Notes: generated by a model not told the origin, from the sequence alone. Counted from the stretch's first letter, positions 25,357 to 35,582 are shown. The stretch is 64,000 bases of DNA from Roseofilum casamattae BLCC-M143 (GCF_030068455.1 NZ_JAQOSQ010000010.1:62001-126000), one strand, 5' to 3'. A program made the numbers and translations.

Positions 25357-27438
25357 TTACAAGCGATCGCAAAAATAACGCCGATATAGCTCGGAACGCA
25401 CTGTAGCATCGTTACCACAAAGCCGCACTAATCCTAAACCGGATAACTTAAAGCCTACCGTTGCATCCAAACGTACTGGCTCATCGCTGTTGGCAACTTG
25501 TTCCATTGCTGCTGCTAATTCTGGATATTGTTGTAATCTCCAGAGATGTCCGCGCAGATGATCGCCATAGTATCCTGATTCTGTCGGTGCAGCGCTAAGG
25601 AACTTGGCGATCGTGGTATCTTGACGGGCAATATGATAGAGGGCAAGACGAATTAAAAATGGATGTCCGCCGATAATATACACGAGCGCATCTAACTCCA
25701 TAGGTGTAAACTTCAATTCATGTAATTCCACTAACTGTTCCACTTGTTGACGGGTAAACTCAGACAATTCAATCGGTAATCCTACGTTAAATGGCGATTG
25801 GTTGATATCCATGGGTACATAAACGTCCGTCGCATGGACGACTATCAAGCGTAATTTTTTCCAAATGGGTTGGTTTTTGGCTTCCTCATGCCAAGCTCTG
25901 AGCAGTCCTAAAAAATCAGCTGCTAGGTCTGGATATTCAAACAGGCGATCGACTTCATCCAAACCTAAAACTAAAGGACTCTCAATACTGTTGAGTAAAT
26001 ATTCTTCAAAGTAAGCCGTACTATTATCCTTGCTGCCAAAAATATCATCCCAGTAGTCATTAATGTGGTTCGGCAGGCGCAAACGCCGCCCAACACTGGC
26101 ACAAAACCAGCACAGGAATTTATCTAAATCCGCGAAAATTTGCCGGTCTGCGAGTTGGAAACTGAGAGAAATTGTTCGATATCCTTGTTTTTGGGCATAG
26201 TGCAACACTCTCGCCATTAAAGAGGTTTTTCCCATCTGTCGGGGGGCTTTAATCCGAATTAACGATCCGGCTTGCATCACCATTTCATAGCAGCGCTCTT
26301 CGGCTGGAGGACGTTCGATATAAAACACAGAAGCCACATCCATTTGTCCTTCGGGGAGTTCGGGAACTGCAGAGGGTTGTGGAGGTTGGTTGGCTGTTTC
26401 CCAGGACTGAGTTTGGGATGTTTCGGACTCTTCTGGTACAGCTCCGGTTTGGACTCGGCGTATAATTTCTTGGAGAAGAGCAGGAGTATCGGTTTCTGAG
26501 CACCACTCTCGTTGCTGAATACGATCTAAATATCCCCGTAAGTTGTAGTTGAGGGGAGAGGTTAAGGGAAACTGTACCCGAATGGGAAGAATGAAGGGTT
26601 TTTTATTGGGATGGAGGTCTTGCAATTCTTTGACTCGGCGCACTTCTTCGGCAACCATTTCACTGTTGGCCGATCGCTCCGAAAGCAATAATACTAAATA
26701 ATCGCATTGTTTCAGTTCCGTTTCAATCCGATAGGGCCAATTTTCCCCGAACCTCAGACTAGCGCCAGCCATAAATACGGCATATCCTACTTCGGTGAGC
26801 CCTTCAAATAACTGTTGAGCAAGTGACGTATCTGGTTCTTGGGTAGCATAGGAAATAAAGAGGCGTTGTTGAGGGAGACGGTTGCTGTGGGGGGGATCGA
26901 TGTGATAGATCGGAACGGGTTCGGGAATACCCTTGAGTTTCCGCACTCCGATGTAAGTTGGTGGCAGTGTTAAAACAGATTTGGTCACTTCATATACAGT
27001 AGAGGAAATGCAGATTCCTCCTGGGGGTGCTAAGGCTTGCAAACGAGCTGCCATATTTACCCCGTTACCCATGACATCCGAGCCATCATAGAGAATATCG
27101 CCCAAATGAATACCGATGCGATGAATTAAGATATCTTTTTCAGCAAGGTTCGCTGCAGTTGTCGCGATCGCCTTTTGTATCTCTACAGCACAAGTGATAG
27201 CATGTTCGGCACTGGTAAAGTACAGTAACAATCCATCCCCTAACGATTTAATCGTTTCGCCATTATACTCTGCACAGAGTTGACGTATCACGGCAAAGTC
27301 ACGGTGGAGCAAGCTGAGAGTATGCTCCTCGTCAGCTGCCATTTTCGGGGTGAAGGATTCGACATCCGTAAAGGCGATCGCTGCTAGGATATGTTTGCTG
27401 CCTCGCTGTTCCATGGCTTTCTCAATCCAGTACACCAT
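25357..27438 (-). CDS. Class III adenylate cyclase - TIR - STAND-type ATPase fusion
   Basis: A 693-residue three-domain protein. Residues 15-180 form a class III cyclase domain. The metal Asp residues are D25 (AFTDVESFT) and D68 (SLGDGLLLYF), the purine-specifying pair is K64/D121, and the transition-state residues are N128 and R132 in the GNGVNMAARL motif. All six are present, and the Lys/Asp pair predicts ATP as substrate. Residues 190-335 form a TIR domain (LFISYATQE, a BB-loop region AGASLRFGENW, SERSANSEMVAEEV with candidate catalytic E264/E265). Residues 370-690 form an AAA-like ATPase (Walker A APRQMGKTSLM, Walker B LVLGLDEVD). The same ATPase family occurs in the next gene upstream. 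Likely a signalling or conflict hub; function not established. Confidence 0.85.
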   Translation of the reverse strand: MVYWIEKAMEQRGSKHILAAIAFTDVESFTPKMAADEEHTLSLLHRDFAVIRQLCAEYNGETIKSLGDGLLLYFTSAEHAITCAVEIQKAIATTAANLAEKDILIHRIGIHLGDILYDGSDVMGNGVNMAARLQALAPPGGICISSTVYEVTKSVLTLPPTYIGVRKLKGIPEPVPIYHIDPPHSNRLPQQRLFISYATQEPDTSLAQQLFEGLTEVGYAVFMAGASLRFGENWPYRIETELKQCDYLVLLLSERSANSEMVAEEVRRVKELQDLHPNKKPFILPIRVQFPLTSPLNYNLRGYLDRIQQREWCSETDTPALLQEIIRRVQTGAVPEESETSQTQSWETANQPPQPSAVPELPEGQMDVASVFYIERPPAEERCYEMVMQAGSLIRIKAPRQMGKTSLMARVLHYAQKQGYRTISLSFQLADRQIFADLDKFLCWFCASVGRRLRLPNHINDYWDDIFGSKDNSTAYFEEYLLNSIESPLVLGLDEVDRLFEYPDLAADFLGLLRAWHEEAKNQPIWKKLRLIVVHATDVYVPMDINQSPFNVGLPIELSEFTRQQVEQLVELHELKFTPMELDALVYIIGGHPFLIRLALYHIARQDTTIAKFLSAAPTESGYYGDHLRGHLWRLQQYPELAAAMEQVANSDEPVRLDATVGFKLSGLGLVRLCGNDATVRSELYRRYFCDRL

Positions 27439-27577
27439 CCAATATAGCTCTAGGTGCTAGTAATCGGTAATTACTGATGGAAGGTTATCGCGTTGGTTAC
27501 ATTTCAAGATTAAAATTTATGTCCTAGCTACGCTGGAGCGATCGCCCAACCGGAATCAAACTAAAGTAAGTTGTTCG

Positions 27578-30500
27578 CTATTTACTGTTAATTATTCTGA
27601 CTCCATCACACACTCGGCGATCGCGATCGCTCAGAGGAGCATGAGGATTGGACAAGTAAGGGCGAATCCTCTGGCAAAGTTTCCGCGTTAAAGATTCAAC
27701 GTTGACATCCCACAGCTTAATTGTTCCATCCCTACCACCGGACACTAAAGTCTGTCCATCTGGGCTGTAACTGACACTGAGAACTTCCCCCTGGTGACCG
27801 GTAAAAGTAGTTAGCTCTGCCCCAGTTTCTAAACTCCACACTTTGATTGTTCCATCTCCACCACCAGAGGCTAAAGTCTGTCCATCTGGACTGTAACTGA
27901 TGCTAAGAACCTCCCCCTGATGACCGGTAAAAGTAGTTAGTTCTACCCCGGTTTCTAAACTCCATACTTTGATGGTACCGTCCCAACTGCCAGAGACTAA
28001 AGTCTGACCATCTGGGCTGTAACTGACGCTGACAATCCACACCTGATGACCGGTGAAGGTAGTTAGTTGTACCCCAGTTTCTAAATTCCACACTTTGATC
28101 GTTCTATCTTGACCCCCAGAGACTAATATTTTGCCATCTGGGCTGTAACTGACACTGTTGACCCACCCCTGATGACTGGTGAAGGTCATTAGTTCTGACC
28201 TAGTGTTGAGATTCCACACTTTGATGGTACCGTCCCTCGCACCAGAGGCTAAAGTCTGTCCATTTGGACTGTAACTGATGCTGAGAATCTCCCCCTGATG
28301 ACTGGTAAAAGTAGTTAGTTCTACCCCAGTTTCTAAACTCCACACTTTGATGGTACCGTCCCAACTGCCAGAGACTAAAGTTTGTCCATCTGAGCTGTAA
28401 CTAACGCTCAGAACTGGCTTCTGATGACCGGTGAAGGTAGTCAGTTCTGACTCAGTTTCTAAGTTCCACAACTTAATCATTCCATCTTCACCACTAGAAA
28501 CTAAAGTTTGTCCATCTGAGCTGTAACTAACGCTCAGAACTGGCTTCTGATGACCGGTGAAGGTAGTCAGTTCTGACTCAGTTTCTAAGTTCCACAACTT
28601 AATCATTTCATCTTCACCACTAGAAACTAAAGTTTGTCCATCTGGGCTGTAACTAACGCTCAAAACTGGCTTCTGATGACCGGTGAAGGTAGTCAGTTCT
28701 GACTCAGTTTCTAAGTTCCACAATTTGACTGTTCTATCCTCACTACCAGAAGCTAAGGTCTGACCATCTGGGCTATAACTGACACTATTGACCCATCCCT
28801 GATGACTGGTAAAAGTAGTTAGTTCTACCCCAGTTTCTAAATTCCAACACTTGATCGTTCCATCCTCACTGCCAGAAGCTAAAGTCTGTCCATCTGGGCT
28901 ATAACTGACGCTGAGGACTGATTTCTGGTGACCGGTAAAGGTAGCCAACTCTTCTCCAGTTTCTAAGTTCCACAGCTTGATCGTTCCATCCTTACTTCCA
29001 GAAGCCAAGGTTTGCCCATCTGGACTGTAACTAATACTGTTAACCCATCCCTGATGACCAGTGAAGATCGTTAGTTCTGCTCCAGTTTCTAAGTTCCACA
29101 GCGCGATCGTTTCATCCTTGCCACTAGAAGCTAAGGTCTGACCATCTGGGCTATAGCTAATGCTCATGACACAACCCAAATGACCAATACTCGACCCTAT
29201 CTGATGACCAGTGAAAGTAGTCAGTTCTGCTCCAGTTTCTAAACTCCACACCTTGATAGTCCCGTCTCTAGCACCAGAAGCTAAAGTTTGCCCATCTGGG
29301 CTGTAACTGACAGTCATCACACTTCCTTGATGACCAGTGAAAGTCATTAGTTCTGCCCCAGTTGCAATGCTCCATACCTTGACTGTTCTATCATCACCAC
29401 CAGAAGCTAAGGTTTGCCCATCTGAGCTGTGGCTGACACTCATCACCCACTTCTGATAACTATAAAAACGTTGGCACTCTCTCATCTCATAGAATTGAGT
29501 CATTAGAGCACCGATTACATTTGGATCGCTAGATTGGTGTTTTTGCATGAGTGTGCTGGCTTTAATTGCCTCGATCGCTGCTTCCAAGTCTTTACCTAAT
29601 TTCGAGAGGAGCAGTGAATAGCGAGCGCGAGACTTAGCTACACTCAATTCCAGTGTTTCTTTGGTTTCTTGTTGACTCAGGCTTTGGCTCTCTGAAAGGA
29701 ACTGATAATCTTCAGGGCTTAACCGCTTATCTCGCGACCAGTTGAGGGCTTCAGTTAAGCTCTGTCCTCGCAACAGTCGAGATTCATCTTGTTTCCCTGA
29801 TTCCAACCAAGCGGTCAGCACTTCCGAATAGGGGCGCAGTTTAGCGAGTTCTGTATCCACCCAATTGCGATCGAAAACCTTGGCATAAATGGGATTGGCT
29901 ACTTGTAATTTTCCCCGATCTTTAACGACCAATCCACTGAGCCGTAATTCCATCTGTTCTGGGTTATCCTGAGCGACTATTCCTCCCTCTGATGCTTTTA
30001 ATATCTGCTGATAGAGTCCCAACAATCGACTAGCACGCTTGTCATTGCGAAGTAGTCTACCTTGAATTGTCTTCAAATGCTCCGGTTCATCCTGTGCTTC
30101 CCAATTGTTAATGATGCATCCCTTGACGATCTTGATGAGAGTCTTTTTCTCTTTTCCCACAGCGATGGAATGAGGATATTCGCCAATTAAACGGCATATT
30201 TTCTGGGTTAAAAAGGGCTGTCCGTTTGTAAACCTTAAAATTATCTTTAACACTTCTCCTGGTTGTTCGCACTGAGCTGCTAAACCTCGAGCCAGTGGCA
30301 ACGCATCCGGCATTTGGAAGCCTCCTAGAGGAATAGCCGTACCGATATTAAACGGGGTTCGGGTTTTATCAGCGATTAAGTCGGACGGGGTGGCAACGCC
30401 GCACAAGGTAAAGGTCAGACGTTGATAATTGGAATGTTCTGCGCGTTGGTTATAGCTGGAGCGAATGAAAGCAAAGAAGTCATCGACATCGAATTCTAAG

Positions 30501-30955
30501 CTGATGACGCTATCAATTTCATCGACAAAGATGACGATGTTACTTGCGATTTCGACCAGTAAAATTTCGTCAATAAATTCAGAAAATCGTTGTAGGGGAG
30601 AGAGTAAGTTGCGATCGCGCCACCAAGCTGCTAATGCTTTCCGTTGCGAGAGTGACGTAGAGAGACTGCTGGCGATCGTGCGCACAATCCCTAAATACCA
30701 CTGGTCGGGGGTAATATTATGACTGCCAATCTTAGTAAGATCGATGGCAACGCAGGCAACTCCTTCCTCAGTTAAGCGCTTCATAGTTTGCACGCGCAAG
30801 CTCGATTTGCCCATCTGACGAGAATTGAGGACGTAGCAAAACTCACCCCGTTTCAGAGCCTGATAAAGGTCATCATCAGCTTGCCGTTTCACGTAGGTGG
30901 GAGCATCTGCGGGAAGGCTGCCTCCCACTTGATAGATGGTGTTTGGAGTAGACAT
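27578..30955 (-). CDS. STAND-type ATPase with 14 C-terminal WD40 repeats
   Basis: An 1125-residue protein. The N-terminal AAA-like ATPase has Walker [12 protein letters not shown] (residues 43-53) and Walker [14 protein letters not shown] (D145), followed by helical regions and a linker. From about residue 495 there are 14 WD40 repeats of 42 residues, each running [25 protein letters not shown], enough for two seven-bladed propellers. In STAND proteins the repeats sense a ligand and the ATPase switches state. No separate effector domain is seen at its N-terminus. It lies 139 bp upstream of the cyclase-TIR gene on the same strand, so the pair may share a transcript. Confidence 0.88.
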   Translation of the reverse strand: MSTPNTIYQVGGSLPADAPTYVKRQADDDLYQALKRGEFCYVLNSRQMGKSSLRVQTMKRLTEEGVACVAIDLTKIGSHNITPDQWYLGIVRTIASSLSTSLSQRKALAAWWRDRNLLSPLQRFSEFIDEILLVEIASNIVIFVDEIDSVISLEFDVDDFFAFIRSSYNQRAEHSNYQRLTFTLCGVATPSDLIADKTRTPFNIGTAIPLGGFQMPDALPLARGLAAQCEQPGEVLKIILRFTNGQPFLTQKICRLIGEYPHSIAVGKEKKTLIKIVKGCIINNWEAQDEPEHLKTIQGRLLRNDKRASRLLGLYQQILKASEGGIVAQDNPEQMELRLSGLVVKDRGKLQVANPIYAKVFDRNWVDTELAKLRPYSEVLTAWLESGKQDESRLLRGQSLTEALNWSRDKRLSPEDYQFLSESQSLSQQETKETLELSVAKSRARYSLLLSKLGKDLEAAIEAIKASTLMQKHQSSDPNVIGALMTQFYEMRECQRFYSYQKWVMSVSHSSDGQTLASGGDDRTVKVWSIATGAELMTFTGHQGSVMTVSYSPDGQTLASGARDGTIKVWSLETGAELTTFTGHQIGSSIGHLGCVMSISYSPDGQTLASSGKDETIALWNLETGAELTIFTGHQGWVNSISYSPDGQTLASGSKDGTIKLWNLETGEELATFTGHQKSVLSVSYSPDGQTLASGSEDGTIKCWNLETGVELTTFTSHQGWVNSVSYSPDGQTLASGSEDRTVKLWNLETESELTTFTGHQKPVLSVSYSPDGQTLVSSGEDEMIKLWNLETESELTTFTGHQKPVLSVSYSSDGQTLVSSGEDGMIKLWNLETESELTTFTGHQKPVLSVSYSSDGQTLVSGSWDGTIKVWSLETGVELTTFTSHQGEILSISYSPNGQTLASGARDGTIKVWNLNTRSELMTFTSHQGWVNSVSYSPDGKILVSGGQDRTIKVWNLETGVQLTTFTGHQVWIVSVSYSPDGQTLVSGSWDGTIKVWSLETGVELTTFTGHQGEVLSISYSPDGQTLASGGGDGTIKVWSLETGAELTTFTGHQGEVLSVSYSPDGQTLVSGGRDGTIKLWDVNVESLTRKLCQRIRPYLSNPHAPLSDRDRRVCDGVRIINSK
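27690..29460. repeat. 126-bp tandem repeats encoding WD40 blades
   Basis: Fourteen units of about 126 bp. Some neighbours are nearly identical at DNA level; the units around 28400-28720 share long exact runs such as the segment coding [12 protein letters not shown]. That points to recent duplication or gene conversion inside the propeller. Confidence 0.85.
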
Positions 30956-31099
30956 GGACGCTGGAAACTATCCCTGTTTGCTCTACCTTATCCTGAGAAT
31001 CTGAAAATTGAGAGGATATAAAGAGATTTGGAAAGATTGCGAGTTGAGTTGGTGAAACTGAGATGATGAAGAGATGGCTCAACATGGGTGGATAGTGCA

Positions 31100-32587
31100 A
31101 TGCTCGAGCAACTGGATCTCGATCGCTCTCTGGAGAAAGACCGCTACAAGATAGAGATAGAAGACTTGATGCGACAGTTGCGATCGCTACAACAAGCCTG
31201 TTGGGAAAAGAATTTGCCCGCGATTATTGTCTTAGAAGGCTGGGCGGCAGCAGGGAAAGGAGGCTTAGTCAAAAAAGTCATTAATTACATGGATCCTCGC
31301 GGGTTTTCCCTGCACCCGATCTGGCCGCCAACGGCTGAAGAAAAAGACTATCCATTTCTATGGCGATTTTGGCGCAAAACTCCTCACTATGGCAAGATGG
31401 GCTTGTTTTACCATAGTTGGTATACCCATGTTTTAGAAGAGCGGCTGTTCGAGCGCGTCAGTTCGGCTGAAGTGCCGGGAGTGATGCGCCATATTAATGC
31501 ATTCGAGCGACAAATGAGCGATGATGGGTGCGCGATCGCTAAATTTTGGATTCATATCAGCAAAAAAGAACTCAAGCAACGACTGAAAGACTACGCCAAA
31601 GATCCTCTCGATGCTTGGCGCGTGCGCGAGGAAGATTGGAAACAGGTGAAATACTATGGCAAATATCGGACTTTAGCCGAGGAAATGCTGATTCAAACCA
31701 GCACTGGGTTTGCGCCATGGACTCTGGTGGAAGGCAACTGTCAGCGCTGGGCCCGAGTGAAGGTATTGCAAACTATTGCGGCTACCCTACAAGAAGCTTT
31801 AGATCGCCAGCATCTCCGGGTTGCCCCTCCTTCAGTTCCTCCGCAAGAAGCCTTAGAACCGGGGGAACCCGACATTTTGGCACGTGCCGATCTCAGTGCT
31901 GCCTTATCCAGAGATGAATATAAGCAGCGGTTAAAAGAAGCTCAAGTTCGCTTGCGAGAGTTGCAACTAAAGATCTTTAAGCATAACATTCCGGTTCTGG
32001 CGCTCTTTGAAGGATGGGATGCGGCAGGGAAAGGGGGAGCTATTAAACGTTTAACCAATAATTTAGATCCGCGCAGCTATGAAGTAACTCCCTTTGCAGC
32101 GCCCACATCTGAGGAGAAAAAACACCATTATTTGTGGCGCTTTTGGCAACATCTACCTCCGGCAGGCAAGATCGGAATTTTCGATCGCACTTGGTACGGG
32201 CGCGTTTTTGTCGAGCGCATTGAAGGGTTTGCGACGGATGTCCAGTGGCGACAAGCTTATCGCGAGATTAATGAGTTTGAGTCTATGCTAAGCGATCGCG
32301 GATACGTTCTGGTCAAGTTTTGGTTGCACATCAGTCCGGAGGAACAACTGCGACGGTTTGAAGACCGCAAAAACGATCCGTTTAAACAGTATAAGCTCAC
32401 GGAAGAAGACTGGCGCAATCGGGAACAATGGGGGTTATACGACGTGGCGGTGAATCAGGCTATTTCCCGCACTCATACTCCCAATGCTCCGTGGACGGTT
32501 GTCCCTGGCAATGATAAGTTATACGCGCGAGTGACGGTTTTGGAGACTGTTATTGGTGCGATCGCCACCGAACTGAAGAAGTACTAA
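31100..32587 (+). CDS. pap: Polyphosphate:AMP phosphotransferase, tandem PPK2 domains
   Basis: A 495-residue protein with two PPK2 kinase domains. Domain 1 has Walker A EGWAAAGKGG, but its lid/Walker B motif reads FYHSWYTHV. Domain 2 has EGWDAAGKGG and the intact FDRTWYGRVFVERIEG. In class II PPK2 (PAP-type) enzymes that pattern marks a regulatory first and catalytic second domain, phosphorylating AMP with polyphosphate. The GGTGG site about 9 nt upstream favours ATG 31100 over the in-frame GTG at 31088. It is convergent with the PP2C gene, 5 bp from its stop. Confidence 0.88.
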   Translation: MLEQLDLDRSLEKDRYKIEIEDLMRQLRSLQQACWEKNLPAIIVLEGWAAAGKGGLVKKVINYMDPRGFSLHPIWPPTAEEKDYPFLWRFWRKTPHYGKMGLFYHSWYTHVLEERLFERVSSAEVPGVMRHINAFERQMSDDGCAIAKFWIHISKKELKQRLKDYAKDPLDAWRVREEDWKQVKYYGKYRTLAEEMLIQTSTGFAPWTLVEGNCQRWARVKVLQTIAATLQEALDRQHLRVAPPSVPPQEALEPGEPDILARADLSAALSRDEYKQRLKEAQVRLRELQLKIFKHNIPVLALFEGWDAAGKGGAIKRLTNNLDPRSYEVTPFAAPTSEEKKHHYLWRFWQHLPPAGKIGIFDRTWYGRVFVERIEGFATDVQWRQAYREINEFESMLSDRGYVLVKFWLHISPEEQLRRFEDRKNDPFKQYKLTEEDWRNREQWGLYDVAVNQAISRTHTPNAPWTVVPGNDKLYARVTVLETVIGAIATELKKY

Positions 32588-32592
32588 AATAT

Positions 32593-34398
32593 CTACTGTG
32601 ATTCTTCTGGGAGATTGGACGGGGTACGATCGCGAAATCCCCAATACCAGATACCGAAAGCGCCACCCAAGAGACTCAGTATCAGGAAGACGACGACTGC
32701 AGTCCAACCCATAGTTGCGATCGCATTTCCTTGCTTCTGCGGAGTTGGTTTTGGCGTAACCTCTGGCGACTCGGGAGCGAAAAATGGCGCACTCTGTGCC
32801 GCTGCGATCGAACTATCATCCTCAGTTGCTATTCCCGTTTTGGATAACTTAATTCCCTCTTGCGGAGATACCCGACAGTACATTAACACCACGGAGAGAT
32901 TATCGGGGTTTTCGTCACTGCAGCCTAACTCCAACCAATGGCGCACGGAGTCTTCTAACGTTATTTCTCCTTGGAGAATGCGATCGATATCTTGCTGCCA
33001 GCATTGCTCGATCCAACCGCGATCGCTCAATCCGTCGGAACAAAGCAAGAGAATGCCATCTTCTTCTAGAATGAACCGTTGCACGTGCGGAGTCAAGCGA
33101 TCGCCATTGGCATCTTCCGTTCCCAAGGCTTGCATTAATTGCGCTCCATGTTCTTGATTTCGCGCTTGACGAGGTGCAGCTTCCCCAGTTTGCACTTGCC
33201 AATGGGCCAAATGGTCATCGCGGGTTAATAATTGACAGTAGTGTGGCGTAATCCAATAGGCGCGACTATCGCCAACATGAGCTAAATACAATTCTCCCGC
33301 ATTAGGAAAGTCTAACCCCAGCTCCGTGCGCACGTTTTGGGCGATCTGTAATGCCATCACCAGGGTAGTTCCCATGCGCTCTCGTCCCGTTCTTTCCTTC
33401 AGATCGTTTTGCGTTGAAATGACGTTATTGACAATGCGAATAACTGAAGTAATGTGATCGATGCAAACGTCTGGAGAGACTATTTCTGTTTGTTCGCCTA
33501 ACTCCACCAGCAACCCTTGCACTTGTAATGTTAAACTGCGCGCGGCTAGCTCGCTGGCAACTTCCCCCCCTTCATGGCCGTCTAAACCATCGCAAACGAT
33601 CGCCAATTTCGGAATGGGTTGCGCGTCTGAAGTGCTCTCCGTGCTTGGCTTCGAGAGATAAACCGAGCGGGGATAACAGCTATCTTCATTATGCGATCGC
33701 ACGGGACCGGTTTCCGAACCTCCAGCGGTGGTAATCTGTAGGGGTAACTCGGCCGCTAGCTCGAGGAGAATGCGGTTGAGTGCCGGAAGTTGGTGGTTCC
33801 AGGAATTTTCGGCGATCGCATTTTTGCATAACGGAACTAACCGCTCGCGAATATCGGGAGGAGCAGATTCGATCCAGGGTTGCCAAGATTGCCAGAGGTG
33901 TTCTAACGTCGGAGTAGAAGCAGAAACCTGCAATTCTCGCAGCCACACGCGCCACCCTTGCACTCGAATATTTTCCGCCACCAATAAACTATCGGCAACT
34001 CGATCTTGCAATAGAGGCTTCCAAAGTTGCGCCATCTGCCATAACCAATAGACTTGGCGCACGGGAGTGGCTTGCGACCAAGCATCGGTTATGCTCGGAT
34101 ATAGGATTCCTTCCGTTGCGATCGGAGCATTATCGAGTAGGATAACTGACTTTTTGCCGGTGGGAGTATCGGCTTTTACTGCACCATAGAGTTGCGGAAG
34201 GTGCAGGTGGTAGGTGCTCAGGTGCAGATAGGGAGCGACATGGGAATGCTTCAGGTTAGGCACGAGGGGCATTTGCTCCGGTTGCGTGTCTTCCCAAACT
34301 TGCGGCGAAACGACTCGATAGCGATCGTCAATTTCGTCACCAACGGGAACATTGGCTCCATTTACTGCCCAGAGATAGCATTTGGCTTGATTCATCAT
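32593..34398 (-). CDS. PP2C-family protein phosphatase with C-terminal membrane anchor
   Basis: A 601-residue protein. Residues about 1-220 form a degenerate kinase-like N-terminal region (YHLHLPQLYGAV, VILLDNAPI, RQVYWLWQMAQLW) often fused to cyanobacterial PP2C enzymes. Residues 223-500 are the PP2C domain with metal-ligand motifs RSHNEDS, VCDGLDGHEGGEVAS, AHVGDSRAYWI, LLLCSDGLSD and DNLSVVLM. A single transmembrane helix lies near the C-terminus (VVVFLILSLLGGAFGIWYW). It dephosphorylates Ser/Thr residues, target unknown. An upstream gene remnant lies at 34443. Confidence 0.88.
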   Translation of the reverse strand: MMNQAKCYLWAVNGANVPVGDEIDDRYRVVSPQVWEDTQPEQMPLVPNLKHSHVAPYLHLSTYHLHLPQLYGAVKADTPTGKKSVILLDNAPIATEGILYPSITDAWSQATPVRQVYWLWQMAQLWKPLLQDRVADSLLVAENIRVQGWRVWLRELQVSASTPTLEHLWQSWQPWIESAPPDIRERLVPLCKNAIAENSWNHQLPALNRILLELAAELPLQITTAGGSETGPVRSHNEDSCYPRSVYLSKPSTESTSDAQPIPKLAIVCDGLDGHEGGEVASELAARSLTLQVQGLLVELGEQTEIVSPDVCIDHITSVIRIVNNVISTQNDLKERTGRERMGTTLVMALQIAQNVRTELGLDFPNAGELYLAHVGDSRAYWITPHYCQLLTRDDHLAHWQVQTGEAAPRQARNQEHGAQLMQALGTEDANGDRLTPHVQRFILEEDGILLLCSDGLSDRGWIEQCWQQDIDRILQGEITLEDSVRHWLELGCSDENPDNLSVVLMYCRVSPQEGIKLSKTGIATEDDSSIAAAQSAPFFAPESPEVTPKPTPQKQGNAIATMGWTAVVVFLILSLLGGAFGIWYWGFRDRTPSNLPEESQ

Positions 34399-34442
34399 AT
34401 CAATGAATAATTAATAATGGTATTAGTTGTTAAGAGGAATAG

Positions 34443-34553
34443 TTAGAGAAAATTATCGCACCAAAATTGTGCCCATTCTCGCAGTTGCGGATCGTCGTCA
34501 TTGGCGGCGCGATCGCGTAATAGTTCTTTGGTTATGGTGCGATCGGGAAGAAT
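34443..34553 (-). pseudogene. C-terminal remnant of a NACHT/HEAT-like repeat protein
   Basis: The minus-strand frame reads ILPDRTITKELLRDRAANDD and continues DPQLREWAQFWCDNFL before TAA; an in-frame TAA stands right upstream. The (T/E)LLxDRAxNDxDxxLRxxA pattern is the C-terminal helical repeat found in cyanobacterial NACHT-type STAND proteins. Nothing of the ATPase or the other repeats remains. So I read this as the tail of a deleted gene; it is too short to be sure. Confidence 0.45.
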
Positions 34554-34940
34554 TTAACTGAAAACATGCTATGATTAGCCTCAATATAAATGACATTCCA
34601 CAAAATCTATCCGAATTTATCAAATTGATTTAAGAATGGAATTCGTTAATCATTACTCAAGCCGATCGCCCAATTTCCGTTCGCTAATATTTTTTAGCGC
34701 AAATGATTATCTCCTGTAATTGTGGGCATAGTGGATTCGATTAACAGTGAGACAAGTAAGTATGTGAGGACTGAGCGAAGTCGAAGTCCGGATTGCTTAA
34801 GGTGTCCGAGCTTCGGCTCCGCTCAGCTCTCATTGGCTTTGAAATTTTATATCTCACTGCTATTCCAATTGACTATAATTGCATAGAGATAACTTCCGTG
34901 AATAATAATATATTAGCGATCGCGCTAGCGATGGGTCGCA
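34554..34940. other. Intergenic region without a supported gene
   Basis: This stretch is AT-rich. Near 34760-34840 it contains a GAGCTTCGGCTCCGCTCAGC-type direct and inverted repeat typical of cyanobacterial intergenic DNA. I see no coding frame with a ribosome binding site. Confidence 0.4.
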
Positions 34941-35582
34941 TTATTGCAAAACCTCTTCAAATTCCCGAATTGCAACGCTCGAACCCATTTCCCAGCCTCG
35001 CTCGATATATTGAGGAATGAGAGACTTCAGATCGCGATCGCCAAACCACCGACTGTTTTCTACTTCTTGATGACCTTCAGAACTAAAATGATAAAAGCGC
35101 AACGTATTGTCTCGATAAATCCAGAGTTCTGAGGGTGCGATCGCCCGATAAGTTTCCGGTTGAGTTATGGACGTTAAATCGACTTCAATCACTAAATCTG
35201 GAGCCGGATCGGTTTCTAGATCGATCCGCTCCTTCCCCAAAACCGCTAACCGATTATCGATATAAAAACAGCGATCTGGCTCAATACCCTGTTGAGGCAT
35301 ATGTTTCAAAGTTATGGGAGTAAAAGACTGCCAATCTTTTCCATAATTGCGAAGTAAAATTTTCACAAGATCCGCCAGCAAGTCTACTTGATTGCCATGT
35401 CTGGGTAAGGGTGACATAATTCTAATTTCTTGAGTATTGCCGTCATAGCAAATTCTTAATCCAGCCTTGTCTTCCCGACGAGTTAATAACTCCTCATAAT
35501 CTTGCCAAGTCCGAAAGCGCAGAATTAATTCATCTCCGGGTTCAAGAGCAATGATATCTTCTGTAATTGTAGGTAATCGCAT
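34941..35582 (-). CDS. Uma2-family putative endonuclease (DUF820)
   Basis: A 213-residue PD-(D/E)xK-fold protein. The QGIEPDRCFYI and DPAPDLVIEVDLTS motifs carry the conserved acidic residues, and ELWIYRDNTLRFYHF follows. Uma2 genes occur in dozens of copies in cyanobacteria and their biological role is unknown. ATG 35582 is chosen: GGAG on the coding strand lies 8 nt upstream, while the ATG at 35597 has no site. It is in line with a second Uma2 gene just upstream. Confidence 0.85.
   Translation of the reverse strand: MRLPTITEDIIALEPGDELILRFRTWQDYEELLTRREDKAGLRICYDGNTQEIRIMSPLPRHGNQVDLLADLVKILLRNYGKDWQSFTPITLKHMPQQGIEPDRCFYIDNRLAVLGKERIDLETDPAPDLVIEVDLTSITQPETYRAIAPSELWIYRDNTLRFYHFSSEGHQEVENSRWFGDRDLKSLIPQYIERGWEMGSSVAIREFEEVLQ

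Noticed and set aside
27690-29460. Possible mobile-element or satellite array
   Set aside because: The 126-bp period matches the 42-residue WD40 blade and the frame is open throughout.
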